Assembly (NCBI RefSeq): GCF_000014685.1
Contig: NC_008321.1
Location: 2,539,001 to 2,603,000 of the forward strand
Source of the DNA: Shewanella sp. MR-4
GTDB taxonomy: Bacteria > Pseudomonadota > Gammaproteobacteria > Enterobacterales > Shewanellaceae
Reading direction: 5' to 3'
DNA: 64,000 nt
Shown: positions 50,864 through 60,745 of the stretch, piece by piece
Numbering within the stretch: position 1 is the stretch's first letter
Layout of the letters: each line of letters begins with the position of its first letter
The notes under the pieces: model-generated
Database searches by the model: none
Seen by the model: only the letters and a program-made list of their open reading frames with translations
What the model was told of the DNA's origin: nothing
Position numbers and translations under genes: made by a program

Positions 50864-52411
50864 ATGAGAGTATCACTTTATGTTGTAGTAGGGGGATTTG
50901 CCCTACTCACAGGTTGTCAGACCTTAGACAACCATCAGGTGACCAAACCTGAAGCTGAAACCGTCACAACCGAAAATAGCGTCCCACAGTATTATCTCGC
51001 AACCGAACCTGAATCGGCGCAAATTACTGATGTTTGGGAGCGAATTCGTCAAGGAATGCAACTTCCGGTTCCTGACAAAAAATTAGTTAACTATTATCGC
51101 GATTGGTACATTAGCAACCCCAAACACCTCGAAGTGATTTCTGAGCGTGCGGCGCCTTACATGTATTTGATCGTCGAAGAGCTTGAAAAGCGCCATCTGC
51201 CGATCGAGATCGCACTCTTGCCTATTATTGAAAGTGCTTTCGATCCCAGTGCTTCATCGGCCAGTGCTGCATCTGGGCTTTGGCAATTTACGACTCCAAT
51301 GGCAAGCCATTTTGGGTTAGAGATGAATTGGTGGTACGACGGCCGTCGTGATGTGCCCGCCTCCACCGTAGCCGCCTTGGACATGCTCGAATACCTGTAC
51401 GACAAAACCAATAATAATTGGCTCTATGCGATTGCGGCCTACAATTCTGGTGAGTCTCGCGTCCTCAATGCGATTAAACGCAATGAGGATAAAGGACTTA
51501 AAACCGATTTTTGGTCACTCGATCTCCCAAAAGAGACTGAGCGTTACGTGCCACAATTATTGGCCCTTGCCGAAGTGATAAAACATGCCGACGAGTACGG
51601 TATTACACTCGCGCCAATTGATAACAGCCCTTCTATCGAAGTAGTTGATATCGATAGCCAAATTGACTTGGCCATGGCGGCAGGGCTCGCCAATATGACG
51701 ACCCATGAGCTATTAAAACTCAATCCTGGATACAATCGCTGGGCGACCGCTCCGACTGGCCCCCATACCTTGGTATTGCCGATTGATAAGTCAGAAGAGT
51801 TTAAAAAAGCACTGGCCGAAACCGAGAGTGATGCCCGTGTGAGTTGGCTCAGATACACCATTAAATCCGGTGACAGTATCGGCGCCATCGCCCAGAAACA
51901 CCATACCACAGTCAATGCGATCCGCGCGGCTAATGGTATGAAAAATAACACTATCGTCGCTGGAAGACATCTGATTATCCCCGTATCCGCCGACGATAAA
52001 CAGCTATATGCGATGTCAACCAGCCAGAAATTACCCAAAAAAGCGGCAACTTCGACCTCTGGCAATAAGTTGACTTACCAAGTGAAATCCGGCGACACCC
52101 TGTGGCAAATAGCTCAAGCTCATAAAGTATCGGTTAAGCAGCTCACTGCTTGGAACCATTTAAGCAAAGACAGTAAATTGCAGATGGGCCAAAAACTGAT
52201 CATAGTAGCACCGCAAACCCAAGTTGCGGCGGAGCAAATTCGTACCGTCAGCTACAAGGTGAAATCTGGTGATTCGTTAGCACGCATTGCCAGCAAGTTT
52301 AAAGTGACCGTCGCTGAACTGCTCGAATGGAACAGCTTAACGCCATCACAATATATTCAACCCGGCCAAGTGTTAAAGCTGGTTGTGGATGAAAGCAATT
52401 TAAATGCCTAA
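50864..52411 (+). CDS. mltD: Membrane-bound lytic transglycosylase MltD with three LysM repeats
   Basis: Outer-membrane lipoprotein that cleaves peptidoglycan. 515 residues. Seen: lipoprotein signal (MRVSLYVVVGGFALLTGC), an SLT domain with catalytic Glu in LLPIIESAFDPSASSASAASGLWQF (about residues 125-150) and YAIAAYNSGESRV, and three C-terminal LysM modules (YTIKSGDSIGAIAQKH..., YQVKSGDTLWQIAQAH..., YKVKSGDSLARIASKF...) that bind glycan. AGAGGA lies 12 bases before the ATG at 50864, where the signal peptide begins. It is downstream of gloB by 250 bp. Confidence 0.93.
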   Translation: MRVSLYVVVGGFALLTGCQTLDNHQVTKPEAETVTTENSVPQYYLATEPESAQITDVWERIRQGMQLPVPDKKLVNYYRDWYISNPKHLEVISERAAPYMYLIVEELEKRHLPIEIALLPIIESAFDPSASSASAASGLWQFTTPMASHFGLEMNWWYDGRRDVPASTVAALDMLEYLYDKTNNNWLYAIAAYNSGESRVLNAIKRNEDKGLKTDFWSLDLPKETERYVPQLLALAEVIKHADEYGITLAPIDNSPSIEVVDIDSQIDLAMAAGLANMTTHELLKLNPGYNRWATAPTGPHTLVLPIDKSEEFKKALAETESDARVSWLRYTIKSGDSIGAIAQKHHTTVNAIRAANGMKNNTIVAGRHLIIPVSADDKQLYAMSTSQKLPKKAATSTSGNKLTYQVKSGDTLWQIAQAHKVSVKQLTAWNHLSKDSKLQMGQKLIIVAPQTQVAAEQIRTVSYKVKSGDSLARIASKFKVTVAELLEWNSLTPSQYIQPGQVLKLVVDESNLNA

Positions 52412-52510
52412 TGCTGAGTTTGAAAACGGCTTAGATATTGAGTTAAGTCCGACTTATCGGCGAAAGAGCTACAAGCATTAACACTTAAGCCATTTGTAAT
52501 AATGGCAAAC

Positions 52511-52543
52511 AAAAAGGCAGTAACCCTAGGTTACTGCCTTTTT
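52511..52543. terminator. Bidirectional terminator after mltD
   Basis: Stem AAAAAGGCAGTAACC / GGTTACTGCCTTTTT with a CTAG-like centre; A tract on one side and T tract on the other. Confidence 0.88.
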
Positions 52544-52639
52544 CATTCGCAAAAAATCGTCCTAAATAGCCTCTTGTCCTTGAAACCCGCTATCTTTCAA
52601 TCTGCAATCTTAAATACACTGCAGTTTGCAAGAATCCCG

Positions 52640-53299
52640 TTACTCAAGGGTGAGCAAGTACACGACGGGCGCCATTGCTGGCAATTCGCTCTCCAGCGCC
52701 TTTGCGGCAAATTGCGCTTCAAGATGAGCCCCATCATTTGGGATCCCTGCCAAGGCTTTTGGCGGGATCGCAAACCTGACCACTAACTCCTCACCAGCGG
52801 CTAACTGCTTATCACGCAGGGCTTGAGTAAACATCATATCGTCAGACCAAGCCCAAAGACGCTTTCCTTGCACTGTGGTCAGTAGCAAATCGGCAGTCAT
52901 GCCCGAGTGATAACGCAGTGCAACCGCCTGAGTCGAGGGATTACGAACAGTTAATGTCGCCTTAAGCGGCTGTTTAAAATCCACAAAAGCATCGAGGGAA
53001 AGCTCACCAGTAAGCAAAGCCTGAGACTGATGGCTCGAGACCTGTTCAACCTTTAAGCTGGATTTTGTCTCTATCCCTTGTAGCTTTGCGGCTAAATCGG
53101 CGGTCTGTAACAGTTCAGGTTGTTTAGCCGCCTCGGTACGAATATCCGTTTTTGGCACATTAGGCTGGGCTTGCGGGGCAAAGCAGCCAAATAGCTGCCC
53201 CGCTACCAGCACTACACCAAACGGACGCAGGATACGACCTAAGGCCTGCGTTGTTCGAGGCTTAGACCTCGACACTGGCTTGGAGGAGTATTTTAGCAT
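52640..53299 (-). CDS. Lipoprotein with BsuPI-type domain
   Basis: 219-residue exported lipoprotein: a long basic N-terminus, then hydrophobic FGVVLVAGQLFGC with lipobox LFGC near residue 39. The C-terminal domain (KATLTVRNPSTQAVALRYHSGMTADLLLTTVQGKRLWAWSDDMMFTQALRDKQLAAGEELVVRFAI) matches the BsuPI intracellular proteinase-inhibitor family fold (PF12690 type). It starts 2 bp after the AsmA-family gene ends, so they are one operon. Inhibitor activity is not implied for Gram-negative members. Confidence 0.82.
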   Translation of the reverse strand: MLKYSSKPVSRSKPRTTQALGRILRPFGVVLVAGQLFGCFAPQAQPNVPKTDIRTEAAKQPELLQTADLAAKLQGIETKSSLKVEQVSSHQSQALLTGELSLDAFVDFKQPLKATLTVRNPSTQAVALRYHSGMTADLLLTTVQGKRLWAWSDDMMFTQALRDKQLAAGEELVVRFAIPPKALAGIPNDGAHLEAQFAAKALESELPAMAPVVYLLTLE

Positions 53300-53301
53300 T
53301 C

Positions 53302-55122
53302 CTAAAAACCACCGAGTTTTTTCAGTAAGGAATCCTTTAACTTATCCTTGGCTTTATCCGTTTCTTCCTTCAACTGATTATTCAGTAGCGCTTGGGTATC
53401 TAAGGCATATTCAGGCTTTTGGAAGGTGCCGGTGATCGCAAGTGGAATATCAATGCCAGCCAATGCATCTTTTTCGTTGCCGCCTTGACCTTTAAGGGAG
53501 TTGACTAAGGTCGTGGTCAATCGATAATCCAAGCCTTCGGTCAGCAGGTTTGCACTGCCCTTACCCGCCACCCGTAATAGTGGTGATGACATGGCAAGAT
53601 CAGGATTTGTCGCCACACCATTCTCAAGGGTGAAGTTACCCGTCAGGCTCGAAAAGTCGGTTTTACGCTCCTCTTTCGTGTCGGCGGACATATCACCCTT
53701 TAACTTGGCCTGAGCGCTACGGATCATTTGCGGAATATTCACCCCGTAAAGGGCACCGTCGGTAATATCAAAACGGCCATTAGCAAGTAGGTTTTTCTTC
53801 AACTGCTCTGGAATTAAACTCTTACCTTTGCCTTTGACGTTAAAATTCGCCGTACCTGCCAGGATTTCCAGCTCGGCGGCATCCTTGAGTAATGGACGAA
53901 TTTGAACACCCGAGATTTGCTTATCAAATTGATAACTCGCGACTTTTGAACGGGCATCGACCTGTGCATTCAGCATCAACTTACCTTGGTAAAGATCCGC
54001 AGTCAGTTGCTTAAGGTCGACCACACCATTCTTAATGCCCAAATCCATCAACCAGTTTTGCGTTGATAGGTTCGCCACCTTAATGGATTTTACCGCTAAG
54101 GTGAGTTTGGCATCCAAGCCATTGAGCGCGGTGAGATCTGGTTCAGCCGCCTGGGTTTGTGTAGGCGTTGCTGCGGTTTGTTTTTCCGCCGTATCAGATT
54201 TAGGCAACAAGGCATCGAGATCAATATCGCCGAGTTGGAAATCCGCGCTAATTTGCGGTACTTTTCCGCCATAATTGACCGCCAACTTGCCCGTTGCATT
54301 GATATCCATCGCAGTTAACTTGCTGATGTGCGCAGACAATTGCTTTTTATCTAATGCGATTTGGCTGTTTACACTGACCTCGGCAGTCAATTTTTTATTG
54401 GGGATACCTTCACCTTCAACCTGAGTTTCAATATCCAGCTTCTCGATCACCAGTTGATTAAAATCATGGCTTAATTTGATTTGCCCTTCGCCCTTACTGC
54501 TCACTGTCATGTCCGGCATGGTCGCGGCAAATTCGTAGCTAATAGGTGCAAATTTATCGAGTGAAAATGCCCCCAGCGTAAATTGCTTTAAGGTTAAGGT
54601 TTGGGTTTGTCCCTTGGCTTCATCAATTAAATTGATTTCGGTATTGGTAATCGAAACGCCGCCCACATCAATGCTGGTTAATTGCGCTTTGGCGCTTGGC
54701 TCGGCAGGCGTTGCTGGTTTTTCAGCGGCATTGCCCGTTAAACCATCGAGGCTCGAGCTACCATTTTTACGAGTAACCAGATTGATTTTTGCACCATCGA
54801 GACTGAGCTGAGCAATTTCAATTTGTTTACTAAAGAGTGGCATAAGCTCGACTTCGGCCACCGCTTTATTCACTTCTAACATAGATTTTGGGGTAAATCC
54901 CTCAGGGTTAGAGAGAGAAACACCCCCTAAATTAATCCCTACCGTGGGAAAAAACGTCCACGACAAGTCATCAGCAATGACAAATTCACGCCCAGTTTGT
55001 TTTTTAACGGCGTTGACTATTTCCGGTTTAAAATCATTAGGGTCAAAAAATACGGTGAGATATACGGTGACAGCAACGACTAAGGTCACTAGAAGAGCTA
55101 TAAGCCACTTAATGAATTTCAT
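53302..55122 (-). CDS. AsmA-family protein
   Basis: Inner-membrane-anchored periplasmic protein of 606 residues. Seen: N-terminal membrane helix (FIKWLIALLVTLVVAVTVYLTVFF), DPNDFKPEIVNAVKKQTGREFVIADDLSWTFFPTVGINLGGVSLSNPEGF (the AsmA opening), and beta-rich repeats to a C-terminal AsmA_2 segment (LLANGRFDITDGALYGVNIPQMIRSAQAKL). AsmA-like proteins are thought to bridge the envelope for phospholipid transport; exact role here is unknown. The C-terminal 25 residues are lysine-rich and helical. Cotranscribed with the BsuPI lipoprotein. Confidence 0.88.
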   Translation of the reverse strand: MKFIKWLIALLVTLVVAVTVYLTVFFDPNDFKPEIVNAVKKQTGREFVIADDLSWTFFPTVGINLGGVSLSNPEGFTPKSMLEVNKAVAEVELMPLFSKQIEIAQLSLDGAKINLVTRKNGSSSLDGLTGNAAEKPATPAEPSAKAQLTSIDVGGVSITNTEINLIDEAKGQTQTLTLKQFTLGAFSLDKFAPISYEFAATMPDMTVSSKGEGQIKLSHDFNQLVIEKLDIETQVEGEGIPNKKLTAEVSVNSQIALDKKQLSAHISKLTAMDINATGKLAVNYGGKVPQISADFQLGDIDLDALLPKSDTAEKQTAATPTQTQAAEPDLTALNGLDAKLTLAVKSIKVANLSTQNWLMDLGIKNGVVDLKQLTADLYQGKLMLNAQVDARSKVASYQFDKQISGVQIRPLLKDAAELEILAGTANFNVKGKGKSLIPEQLKKNLLANGRFDITDGALYGVNIPQMIRSAQAKLKGDMSADTKEERKTDFSSLTGNFTLENGVATNPDLAMSSPLLRVAGKGSANLLTEGLDYRLTTTLVNSLKGQGGNEKDALAGIDIPLAITGTFQKPEYALDTQALLNNQLKEETDKAKDKLKDSLLKKLGGF

Positions 55123-55164
55123 AGAAACATCCTTATCAATAACATCTTGAATTTTTGATAAAAC

Positions 55165-55659
55165 TTAATTTAAAAAAGCGAAGTTTAATGACTCCTCGCT
55201 AACGGCAATGCCATTCTCATCGGCATAAAGCATCATGCCGGGTTTAATCACGACAGTACCAAACTCAATCGGCACATCGATTTGACCTTGGTTTAATTTT
55301 TCGGTCTTGATCGGCATAGCCCCTAAGGCATAAACGCCGAGGTTAAAAGTAGAAAGCCTCGCCGCATCACGGACATAGCCATTAATCACCACGCCTTGCC
55401 AGCCGTTATCGAGGGCACTTTGTGCAATCAAATCCCCCAATAACGCCCGACGGGACGAACTACCACCATCGACGACTAACACTTTTCCATGACCAGGCTG
55501 GGCCAGCACTTCTTTCACTTTGGAGTTATCTTCAAAACATTTAACCGTAACAACTTCACCCCAAAACAAACGCTTACCACCAAAACTACGAAAATCGAGC
55601 GGTAACAGCGTCAATTTTGATGGATAGTGATCGAACAAATCAGGCAATAGATCAAGCAT
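55165..55659 (-). CDS. RraA-family protein
   Basis: 164-residue protein of the RraA/HMG-aldolase family. Seen: SFGGKRLFWGEVVTVKCFEDNSKVKEVL, GKVLVVDGGSSSRRALLGDLIAQSALDNGWQGVVINGYVRDAARL and PGMMLYADENGIAVSEE. RraA of E. coli inhibits RNase E; but here the NGYVRD segment keeps the Arg-Asp pair used by 4-hydroxy-4-methyl-2-oxoglutarate aldolases, which E. coli RraA (AVRQ) lost. It may therefore be an aldolase-type paralogue or keep both features. No symbol is given. Monocistronic by position. Confidence 0.82.
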   Translation of the reverse strand: MLDLLPDLFDHYPSKLTLLPLDFRSFGGKRLFWGEVVTVKCFEDNSKVKEVLAQPGHGKVLVVDGGSSSRRALLGDLIAQSALDNGWQGVVINGYVRDAARLSTFNLGVYALGAMPIKTEKLNQGQIDVPIEFGTVVIKPGMMLYADENGIAVSEESLNFAFLN

Positions 55660-55879
55660 TTGGCTCTCCGCGAAGTGAAAAGTTTAGACTAACCATTATT
55701 GTAGACCCCTACAAGCCCAATGCGAAACTCGACTTTTTAGTTACTTTTACGCTTTAATTACTTTATGAGCATTGGCAGAAACATGATAATCTGCGATAGT
55801 TAACCTCCTATGACACCCGCTTGGGTAAAGCAAATTCATTATTTAGCTTCTCAACTTCTTGTAATAAAGTGAACACCAA

Positions 55880-56200
55880 ATGACAACAGATCTTGATTTG
55901 CAAAGCGCTATCGCTGCGCTGGATGAATATGGATATGAGAAAAAAGCCTCAATGGATCTTGAGCAAGCCCGTAATAAACAACAAATGGGAAAATATATCA
56001 AATCCCTAGACTACAGTTTACGTCGATTATTGATACTGCAAGAAACTGTTAACGAATTAGTAGAAGAAAAGAAACATCAGCTCGCACAACAAGAAAACAT
56101 TCAAACCTATAAAACCAAAATCATTAACCTCTCTCGCGAATTAAACCTTTCCTACGAAGAAGTATTAGCCATTATGGCTGATTCTAGCACTAAGAAATAA
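55880..56200 (+). CDS. Small coiled-coil protein, function unknown
   Basis: 106-residue, highly charged helical protein (LEQARNKQQMGKYIKSLDYSLRRLLILQETVNELVEEKKHQLAQQENIQTYKTKIINLSRELNLSYEEVLAIM). Residues 25-85 look like a coiled coil; the end LSYEEVLAIM resembles the short C-terminal motif of H-NS-like or SMC-linker helices but no fold is certain. Likely a conserved Shewanella protein. GTGA-type upstream region; binding site weak. Confidence 0.65.
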   Translation: MTTDLDLQSAIAALDEYGYEKKASMDLEQARNKQQMGKYIKSLDYSLRRLLILQETVNELVEEKKHQLAQQENIQTYKTKIINLSRELNLSYEEVLAIMADSSTKK

Positions 56201-56346
56201 TTAACTTCGATACCCAACATGACTGACCTAATCCGCTAACATTTCTGATAAATGTAAATTCTCAGGAAACATTTGCTTAAGTGATTGTTGTTTTAGAGAG
56301 TGATTAATGCATCGCTCACCACCAATTGATGGATAAAACACAAATA

Positions 56347-56377
56347 GATATAAGGCGCTAACCCTGCGCCTTATATC
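56347..56377 (-). terminator. Terminator-like hairpin after the DUF885 gene
   Basis: Stem GATATAAGGCGC / GCGCCTTATATC (12 bp) with a seven-base loop, 12 bp after the minus-strand stop; tail only weakly T-rich. Confidence 0.65.
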
Positions 56378-56388
56378 TGGATGGTAGA

Positions 56389-58179
56389 TTACATCTCTAA
56401 CATTAATTGGCGAATATATTTCACCGGTGCACTGCCATAACTTAAGAACTTCTCATGGAATGCTTTTAGGTCAAAATCCTTGCCTTTGAGCTGCTTATAT
56501 TCTTCGCGGAAATCGTAAATTTCGCGGTAACCCGAGTAGTAACTGGTCAGCTGCACTTGGCTTAGGGTGGCACGGCGCCATTTGCCTTCCGCCTCAGCAC
56601 GTTGCTGGAACGCTTCATCCATCATCAGACTAATGGCTTGCTCTTCAGTCATGCCTTTAACATGAATGCTGTAGTCTAAGATGGTGTTACAGATAACACG
56701 TAAATTCCACTTGTAATACATCAACCACATTTCAGGCTCAAAATTACCATAACCCTCTTCAAGCATCATGCGTTCGGTATAAACGGCCCAACCTTCGACC
56801 ATAGCGCCATTACCAAATAAGCTTTTCACTAAGCTTGGTGACTCATTGGAATAAACTAATTGGGTATAGTGTCCAGGAATCGCCTCATGGATATTTAAAA
56901 TCTGTAATATCCAGTGGTTATATTCGCGTAAATAGCTTTCTGCGGATTCATCACTCATACCATCGAGTGGCGTGACGTTATAATAGGTATTGCCTAATTT
57001 ATCATAAGGACCAGGCGCACTAATCGAAGCTCCAGCATAACCACGCATATACTCAGGGGTTTCACGCACGACTAATGGTTTTTTAGGATCTAAGGTCACT
57101 AAGTCTTTTTGATTTACAAATTCAATCAACTCAGGAATTTGTTTACGTACTTCGCTCACAAAGTCATCACGCTTAACGTGCTCTGTCGATAATTTATCAA
57201 TCAATTGGCGAATCGCGATTTTATTGTCGGCAGGTTTTGGCGTAGTGAAATATTTTGGCCACAGCTTGTCGGTGATCTTCGCCATTTCACCTTGCACTCT
57301 TTCTTTATCCGCCATGGCTTTTTGATAAAGCTGTTTTGCTGTCATGCCCGCTTGGATATCAAAGGCAAACTTTTGCTCGTATAATTCTTCACCAATTCTA
57401 AAGCTGCTGGCACCGTCTTTTTTCAGTTGGCTGACCTGTGCATTTAACCAAGTAATATGTTCGTTAATCGCTTTCGTTGCCGTGTCGAAACGGGATTTAA
57501 ACAGCGATTTTTCCGCATCTGACAGACCCGAATCCGCCACTTGCTTCAATAAATCATCGGAGAAGACCGAAAACGCACCTTGGTTTTGCATCACAGCCAA
57601 TTCAGTGTGTTCTAGGGTTGGCTGCTGAATATTGCTGCGCGCCGCGGCGTAATAAGCTGGGATATTTTCCATTCTGGCCAATACGGAGCGTAATCTGTCA
57701 TCCAGTGGCGCAAAGTTTTCATTGATGATTTGTGCAAAACCGCCCGCCACGTTATAGCTCGAGGGATCCCATTGCCATGATTTAAAGTCGGTGATTTCCC
57801 ACGCCATGCTGTTTAGCAGATTATCAATCAAGTGATAATCGATGGTTTCGTTAGAGCTCAGAGACTTAAGTTCAAACTGTTTCAGCTTTGCCTGCTGAGT
57901 TTTTACAAAGGCAAGGGTCTTAACACGGCTCGCTTCATTGGGGATTTCTAAATAGCCATCATTAACATGTTTGCCGCTGTAAAGCGCCCAGGTTGGCGCT
58001 AATTGCCACAAATCATCGATAAAAGTCTGGCTAAATTGTGCAAAGGCGCTGGTCTTCACATCAGCACCGACCACGCTTGATTTGGCGGTATCGGCTGACG
58101 CTTGAGTTGATTGCGATTGGCAACCCGCAAGGCCTGTGAGCGATAACAAGATCGCAAGAGAGATGGCGGTTTTCTTCAT
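56389..58179 (-). CDS. DUF885-family zinc-peptidase-like lipoprotein
   Basis: 596-residue exported lipoprotein (MKKTAISLAILLSLTGLAGC; lipobox LAGC) of the DUF885 family, distantly related to M32 carboxypeptidases. Seen: NIHEAIPGHYTQ, an HExxxxH-type metal site, preceded by YREYNHWILQILNIHE and followed by GWAVYTERMMLEEGYG with a further conserved Glu. Peptidase activity in the periplasm is likely but substrate unknown. Divergent from rhlE. Confidence 0.85.
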   Translation of the reverse strand: MKKTAISLAILLSLTGLAGCQSQSTQASADTAKSSVVGADVKTSAFAQFSQTFIDDLWQLAPTWALYSGKHVNDGYLEIPNEASRVKTLAFVKTQQAKLKQFELKSLSSNETIDYHLIDNLLNSMAWEITDFKSWQWDPSSYNVAGGFAQIINENFAPLDDRLRSVLARMENIPAYYAAARSNIQQPTLEHTELAVMQNQGAFSVFSDDLLKQVADSGLSDAEKSLFKSRFDTATKAINEHITWLNAQVSQLKKDGASSFRIGEELYEQKFAFDIQAGMTAKQLYQKAMADKERVQGEMAKITDKLWPKYFTTPKPADNKIAIRQLIDKLSTEHVKRDDFVSEVRKQIPELIEFVNQKDLVTLDPKKPLVVRETPEYMRGYAGASISAPGPYDKLGNTYYNVTPLDGMSDESAESYLREYNHWILQILNIHEAIPGHYTQLVYSNESPSLVKSLFGNGAMVEGWAVYTERMMLEEGYGNFEPEMWLMYYKWNLRVICNTILDYSIHVKGMTEEQAISLMMDEAFQQRAEAEGKWRRATLSQVQLTSYYSGYREIYDFREEYKQLKGKDFDLKAFHEKFLSYGSAPVKYIRQLMLEM

Positions 58180-58491
58180 TCTTTTTCGTCCTTTTTATAT
58201 TTATGCGTTAATTCCAGTGCCTCGAGGCGACCGTAAGCGTCTAAAAACTTAACTCATCAGACGCCAATAAAAGGACTTAAGTTAATCATATCAGCCGCCT
58301 AATTGCAGCTGTGTTGCAAGCGAATACATGCCCAGTTACAAATTTGTAAGCCCGAGTGCCGATAGCGCTCAACTGCCAACCTGCGAGAGATAATCCCCTA
58401 TTTCACTATCGCTACTGCTATAATAGCGACCTGCTTCGCTGTTCGCCTCAGGCCTACAGTTTGCCAATAAATCATTTAGTTGAGACTCTCA
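58180..58491. other. 310-bp divergent intergenic region
   Basis: Between the DUF885 and rhlE starts. No gene. A run CTATCGCTACTGCTATAATAGCG near 58406-58428 contains a TATAAT-like -10 for rhlE; the matching -35 is unclear. Confidence 0.4.
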
Positions 58492-59955
58492 ATGCCATTC
58501 TCCCAACTTGGATTACACAGCGCGCTTGTCAAAGCGGTGACTGAACTGGGTTACACGACCCCCACGCCGATACAGACAAAGGCCATACCCAGCATTTTAG
58601 CGGGCAAGAATGTGCTTGCTGCGGCGCAAACGGGCACAGGTAAAACCGCCAGTTTTGTGCTGCCGCTGCTACACAGATTCGCCGATGCCCCCAAGATCCG
58701 CCCTAAGCGAGTGCGGGCCATCATACTCACCCCCACACGTGAGTTAGCGCTTCAGGTCGAAGAAAATATCAACCAATACGCCAAGTATTTACCCTTAACG
58801 GCCATGGCGATGTACGGTGGTGTCGACGCCGCGCCGCAAAAGAAACGACTGATTGAAGGCGTCGATTTACTGGTGGCCACGCCAGGGCGTTTGCTCGACA
58901 TGTATACCCAAAGGGCCATCCGTTTCGATGAAGTTTCAGTATTGGTGCTCGACGAAGCCGACCGCATGCTCGATATGGGCTTTATCGAAGATATTAATAG
59001 CATCATAGAAAAGCTGCCCGAGCAGCGACAAAATCTCTTATTTTCAGCCACCTTATCGAAACAGGTGAAAGCGCTGGCAAAATCCGCTATTCCGGACGCC
59101 ATCGAAATTGAAATCAGCCGTAAGAGCGCGGCGTCGACTCATATTGACCAATGGTTGACCACGGTCGATAAAGATAAAAAGTCAGCGTTGCTGAGTCATT
59201 TGATCCAAGAAAATAACTGGTCACAGGCATTAATTTTTATCCAAACCAAACACGGCGCCGCCAAATTGGTTAGCCAGTTAGAAAAGCGTGGCATTGTTGC
59301 AGAGGCTTTTCACAGTGGCCGCAGCCAAGCGGTGCGTGAGCAACTGCTTATCGATTTTAAAGCGGGTAAAGTCTCCTTCTTGGTCGCTACGGGTGTGGCC
59401 TCACGCGGTATTGATATCGATGCCTTAGCACGGGTGATCAACTACGACTTGCCCGATGAAGCCGACGACTATATTCACCGTATTGGCCGTACAGGACGTG
59501 CGGGTAACCAAGGTGAAGCGATTTCGTTTGTCTCTAAGGATGATTTCAGAAACCTATGCGCCATCGAACGTCGCTTAGGTCATGTTATCGTACGCAGGGA
59601 GATAGCAGGCTTTGAGCCGAAAAAAATCGTGCCGATTTCCATACTCGATTTTGTGCCTAAATCGGCATCGACAACAGAGCGTAAACCCCATAAACCGACC
59701 GACACAAGTGCTCAACCCCGCCCCTATTCGAGCGGCAAGCCGGGCACCTTTGAGGCGACACAAGCCAAGAAGCATCGTAGTGCCAAAGCGACTCCTGCGC
59801 CTAAAGCCCCAAAGACAGGGACGGATAGTCGCTCAGGTACTCGTTCAGATAGCCGCCCTACGAGCCCACTGCAAGGTAATCCATGGCAAAACAGCATCAA
59901 GCCGCAGGGTGATACCGAACCCCAGGCAAATCCTTGGCACAAAAGCACTAAGTGA
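58492..59955 (+). CDS. rhlE: ATP-dependent RNA helicase RhlE (DEAD box)
   Basis: DEAD-box RNA helicase, 487 residues. Seen: Q motif (GYTTPTPIQTKAIP), motif I AQTGTGKTASF, motif Ia PTRELALQV, motif II VLDEADRMLDMGF, motif III SATLS, then RecA2 with GRSQAVREQLLIDFKAG, VATGVASRGIDI and YIHRIGRTGRAG. After residue 385 comes a basic, low-complexity tail (Lys/Pro/Ser/Thr-rich, about 100 residues) typical of RhlE, used for RNA contact. The ATG at 58492 begins the conserved MPFSQLGLH; a few codons upstream are open but unsupported. Role in ribosome maturation or mRNA decay is by family. Confidence 0.92.
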   Translation: MPFSQLGLHSALVKAVTELGYTTPTPIQTKAIPSILAGKNVLAAAQTGTGKTASFVLPLLHRFADAPKIRPKRVRAIILTPTRELALQVEENINQYAKYLPLTAMAMYGGVDAAPQKKRLIEGVDLLVATPGRLLDMYTQRAIRFDEVSVLVLDEADRMLDMGFIEDINSIIEKLPEQRQNLLFSATLSKQVKALAKSAIPDAIEIEISRKSAASTHIDQWLTTVDKDKKSALLSHLIQENNWSQALIFIQTKHGAAKLVSQLEKRGIVAEAFHSGRSQAVREQLLIDFKAGKVSFLVATGVASRGIDIDALARVINYDLPDEADDYIHRIGRTGRAGNQGEAISFVSKDDFRNLCAIERRLGHVIVRREIAGFEPKKIVPISILDFVPKSASTTERKPHKPTDTSAQPRPYSSGKPGTFEATQAKKHRSAKATPAPKAPKTGTDSRSGTRSDSRPTSPLQGNPWQNSIKPQGDTEPQANPWHKSTK

Positions 59956-60000
59956 ATTAGCAGCTTATTAACGAATTAACTCAAAATAGCAGAAGCAAAT

Positions 60001-60501
60001 ATGACGATTATTTTTACAACCAACTTCGGTGATATCAGTATCGAACTCGATATGGAGCGCGCGCCCGTTACCGCCAAAAACTTTATCCGCTACTGCCAAG
60101 AAGGTTTTTATGAGCACACGATTTTCCATCGAGTGATCAAAGGCTTTATGATCCAAGGCGGTGGTTTTACCGCCAAAATGAAGGAAAAGCCCACCCACGA
60201 GCCGATTGTCAACGAAGCCAACAAAGGCCTATCGAATGTGTTGGGCACTATCGCTATGGCCCGTACCGATGCACCGCACTCGGCGACCGCGCAGTTTTTT
60301 ATTAATACGGCCAACAATGAGTTCCTCGACCACACAGCAACCACGAACAACGGTTGGGGTTATGCGGTATTTGGTAAAGTCACCGCGGGACTCGAGGTCG
60401 TACTGCAAATTGAAGGCGTAAAAACCACCCGTGTTGCAGGCCATGAGGACGTGCCACGTGAGCCGATTATTATCGAAAAAGTAACTATTGTTGAAAAATA
60501 G
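60001..60501 (+). CDS. ppiB: Peptidyl-prolyl cis-trans isomerase B (cytoplasmic cyclophilin)
   Basis: 166-residue single-domain cyclophilin, no signal peptide. Seen: TNFGDISIELDMERAPVTAKNFIRYCQEGFYEHTIFHRVIKGFMIQGGGF, SATAQFFINTANNEFLDH and NGWGYAVFGKVTAGLEVVLQIEGVKT, with the catalytic Arg (FHRVI) and the Phe of QFFIN. 45 bp after rhlE; may be transcribed with it. Confidence 0.95.
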   Translation: MTIIFTTNFGDISIELDMERAPVTAKNFIRYCQEGFYEHTIFHRVIKGFMIQGGGFTAKMKEKPTHEPIVNEANKGLSNVLGTIAMARTDAPHSATAQFFINTANNEFLDHTATTNNGWGYAVFGKVTAGLEVVLQIEGVKTTRVAGHEDVPREPIIIEKVTIVEK

Positions 60502-60643
60502 TGATTATCGTTGAAAAATAGTCATTCTGGTTGAATAAGTACTTTATCTAATCGAGGAATAGTGTGGCGTTACTTAGCTGTGATACAGCAATAACACCGC
60601 CATTCCTTGATAGATAACGCTTTGGTTTTAAAGCCTAGAGAGA

Positions 60644-60682
60644 AAAAGGAGCACTCAACCCAATGGTTAGTTGCTCCTTTTT
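60644..60682. terminator. Bidirectional terminator between ppiB and ycgN
   Basis: Stem AAAAAGGAGCA / TGCTCCTTTTT with a further CAACC/GGTTAG inner pairing; A and T tracts on the two sides. Confidence 0.82.
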
Positions 60683-60745
60683 GTTCATTAACACCTGATT
60701 GTTTATTAATGTCTGTTAATTGAGACAAACGCTGCTGCAATGGCG

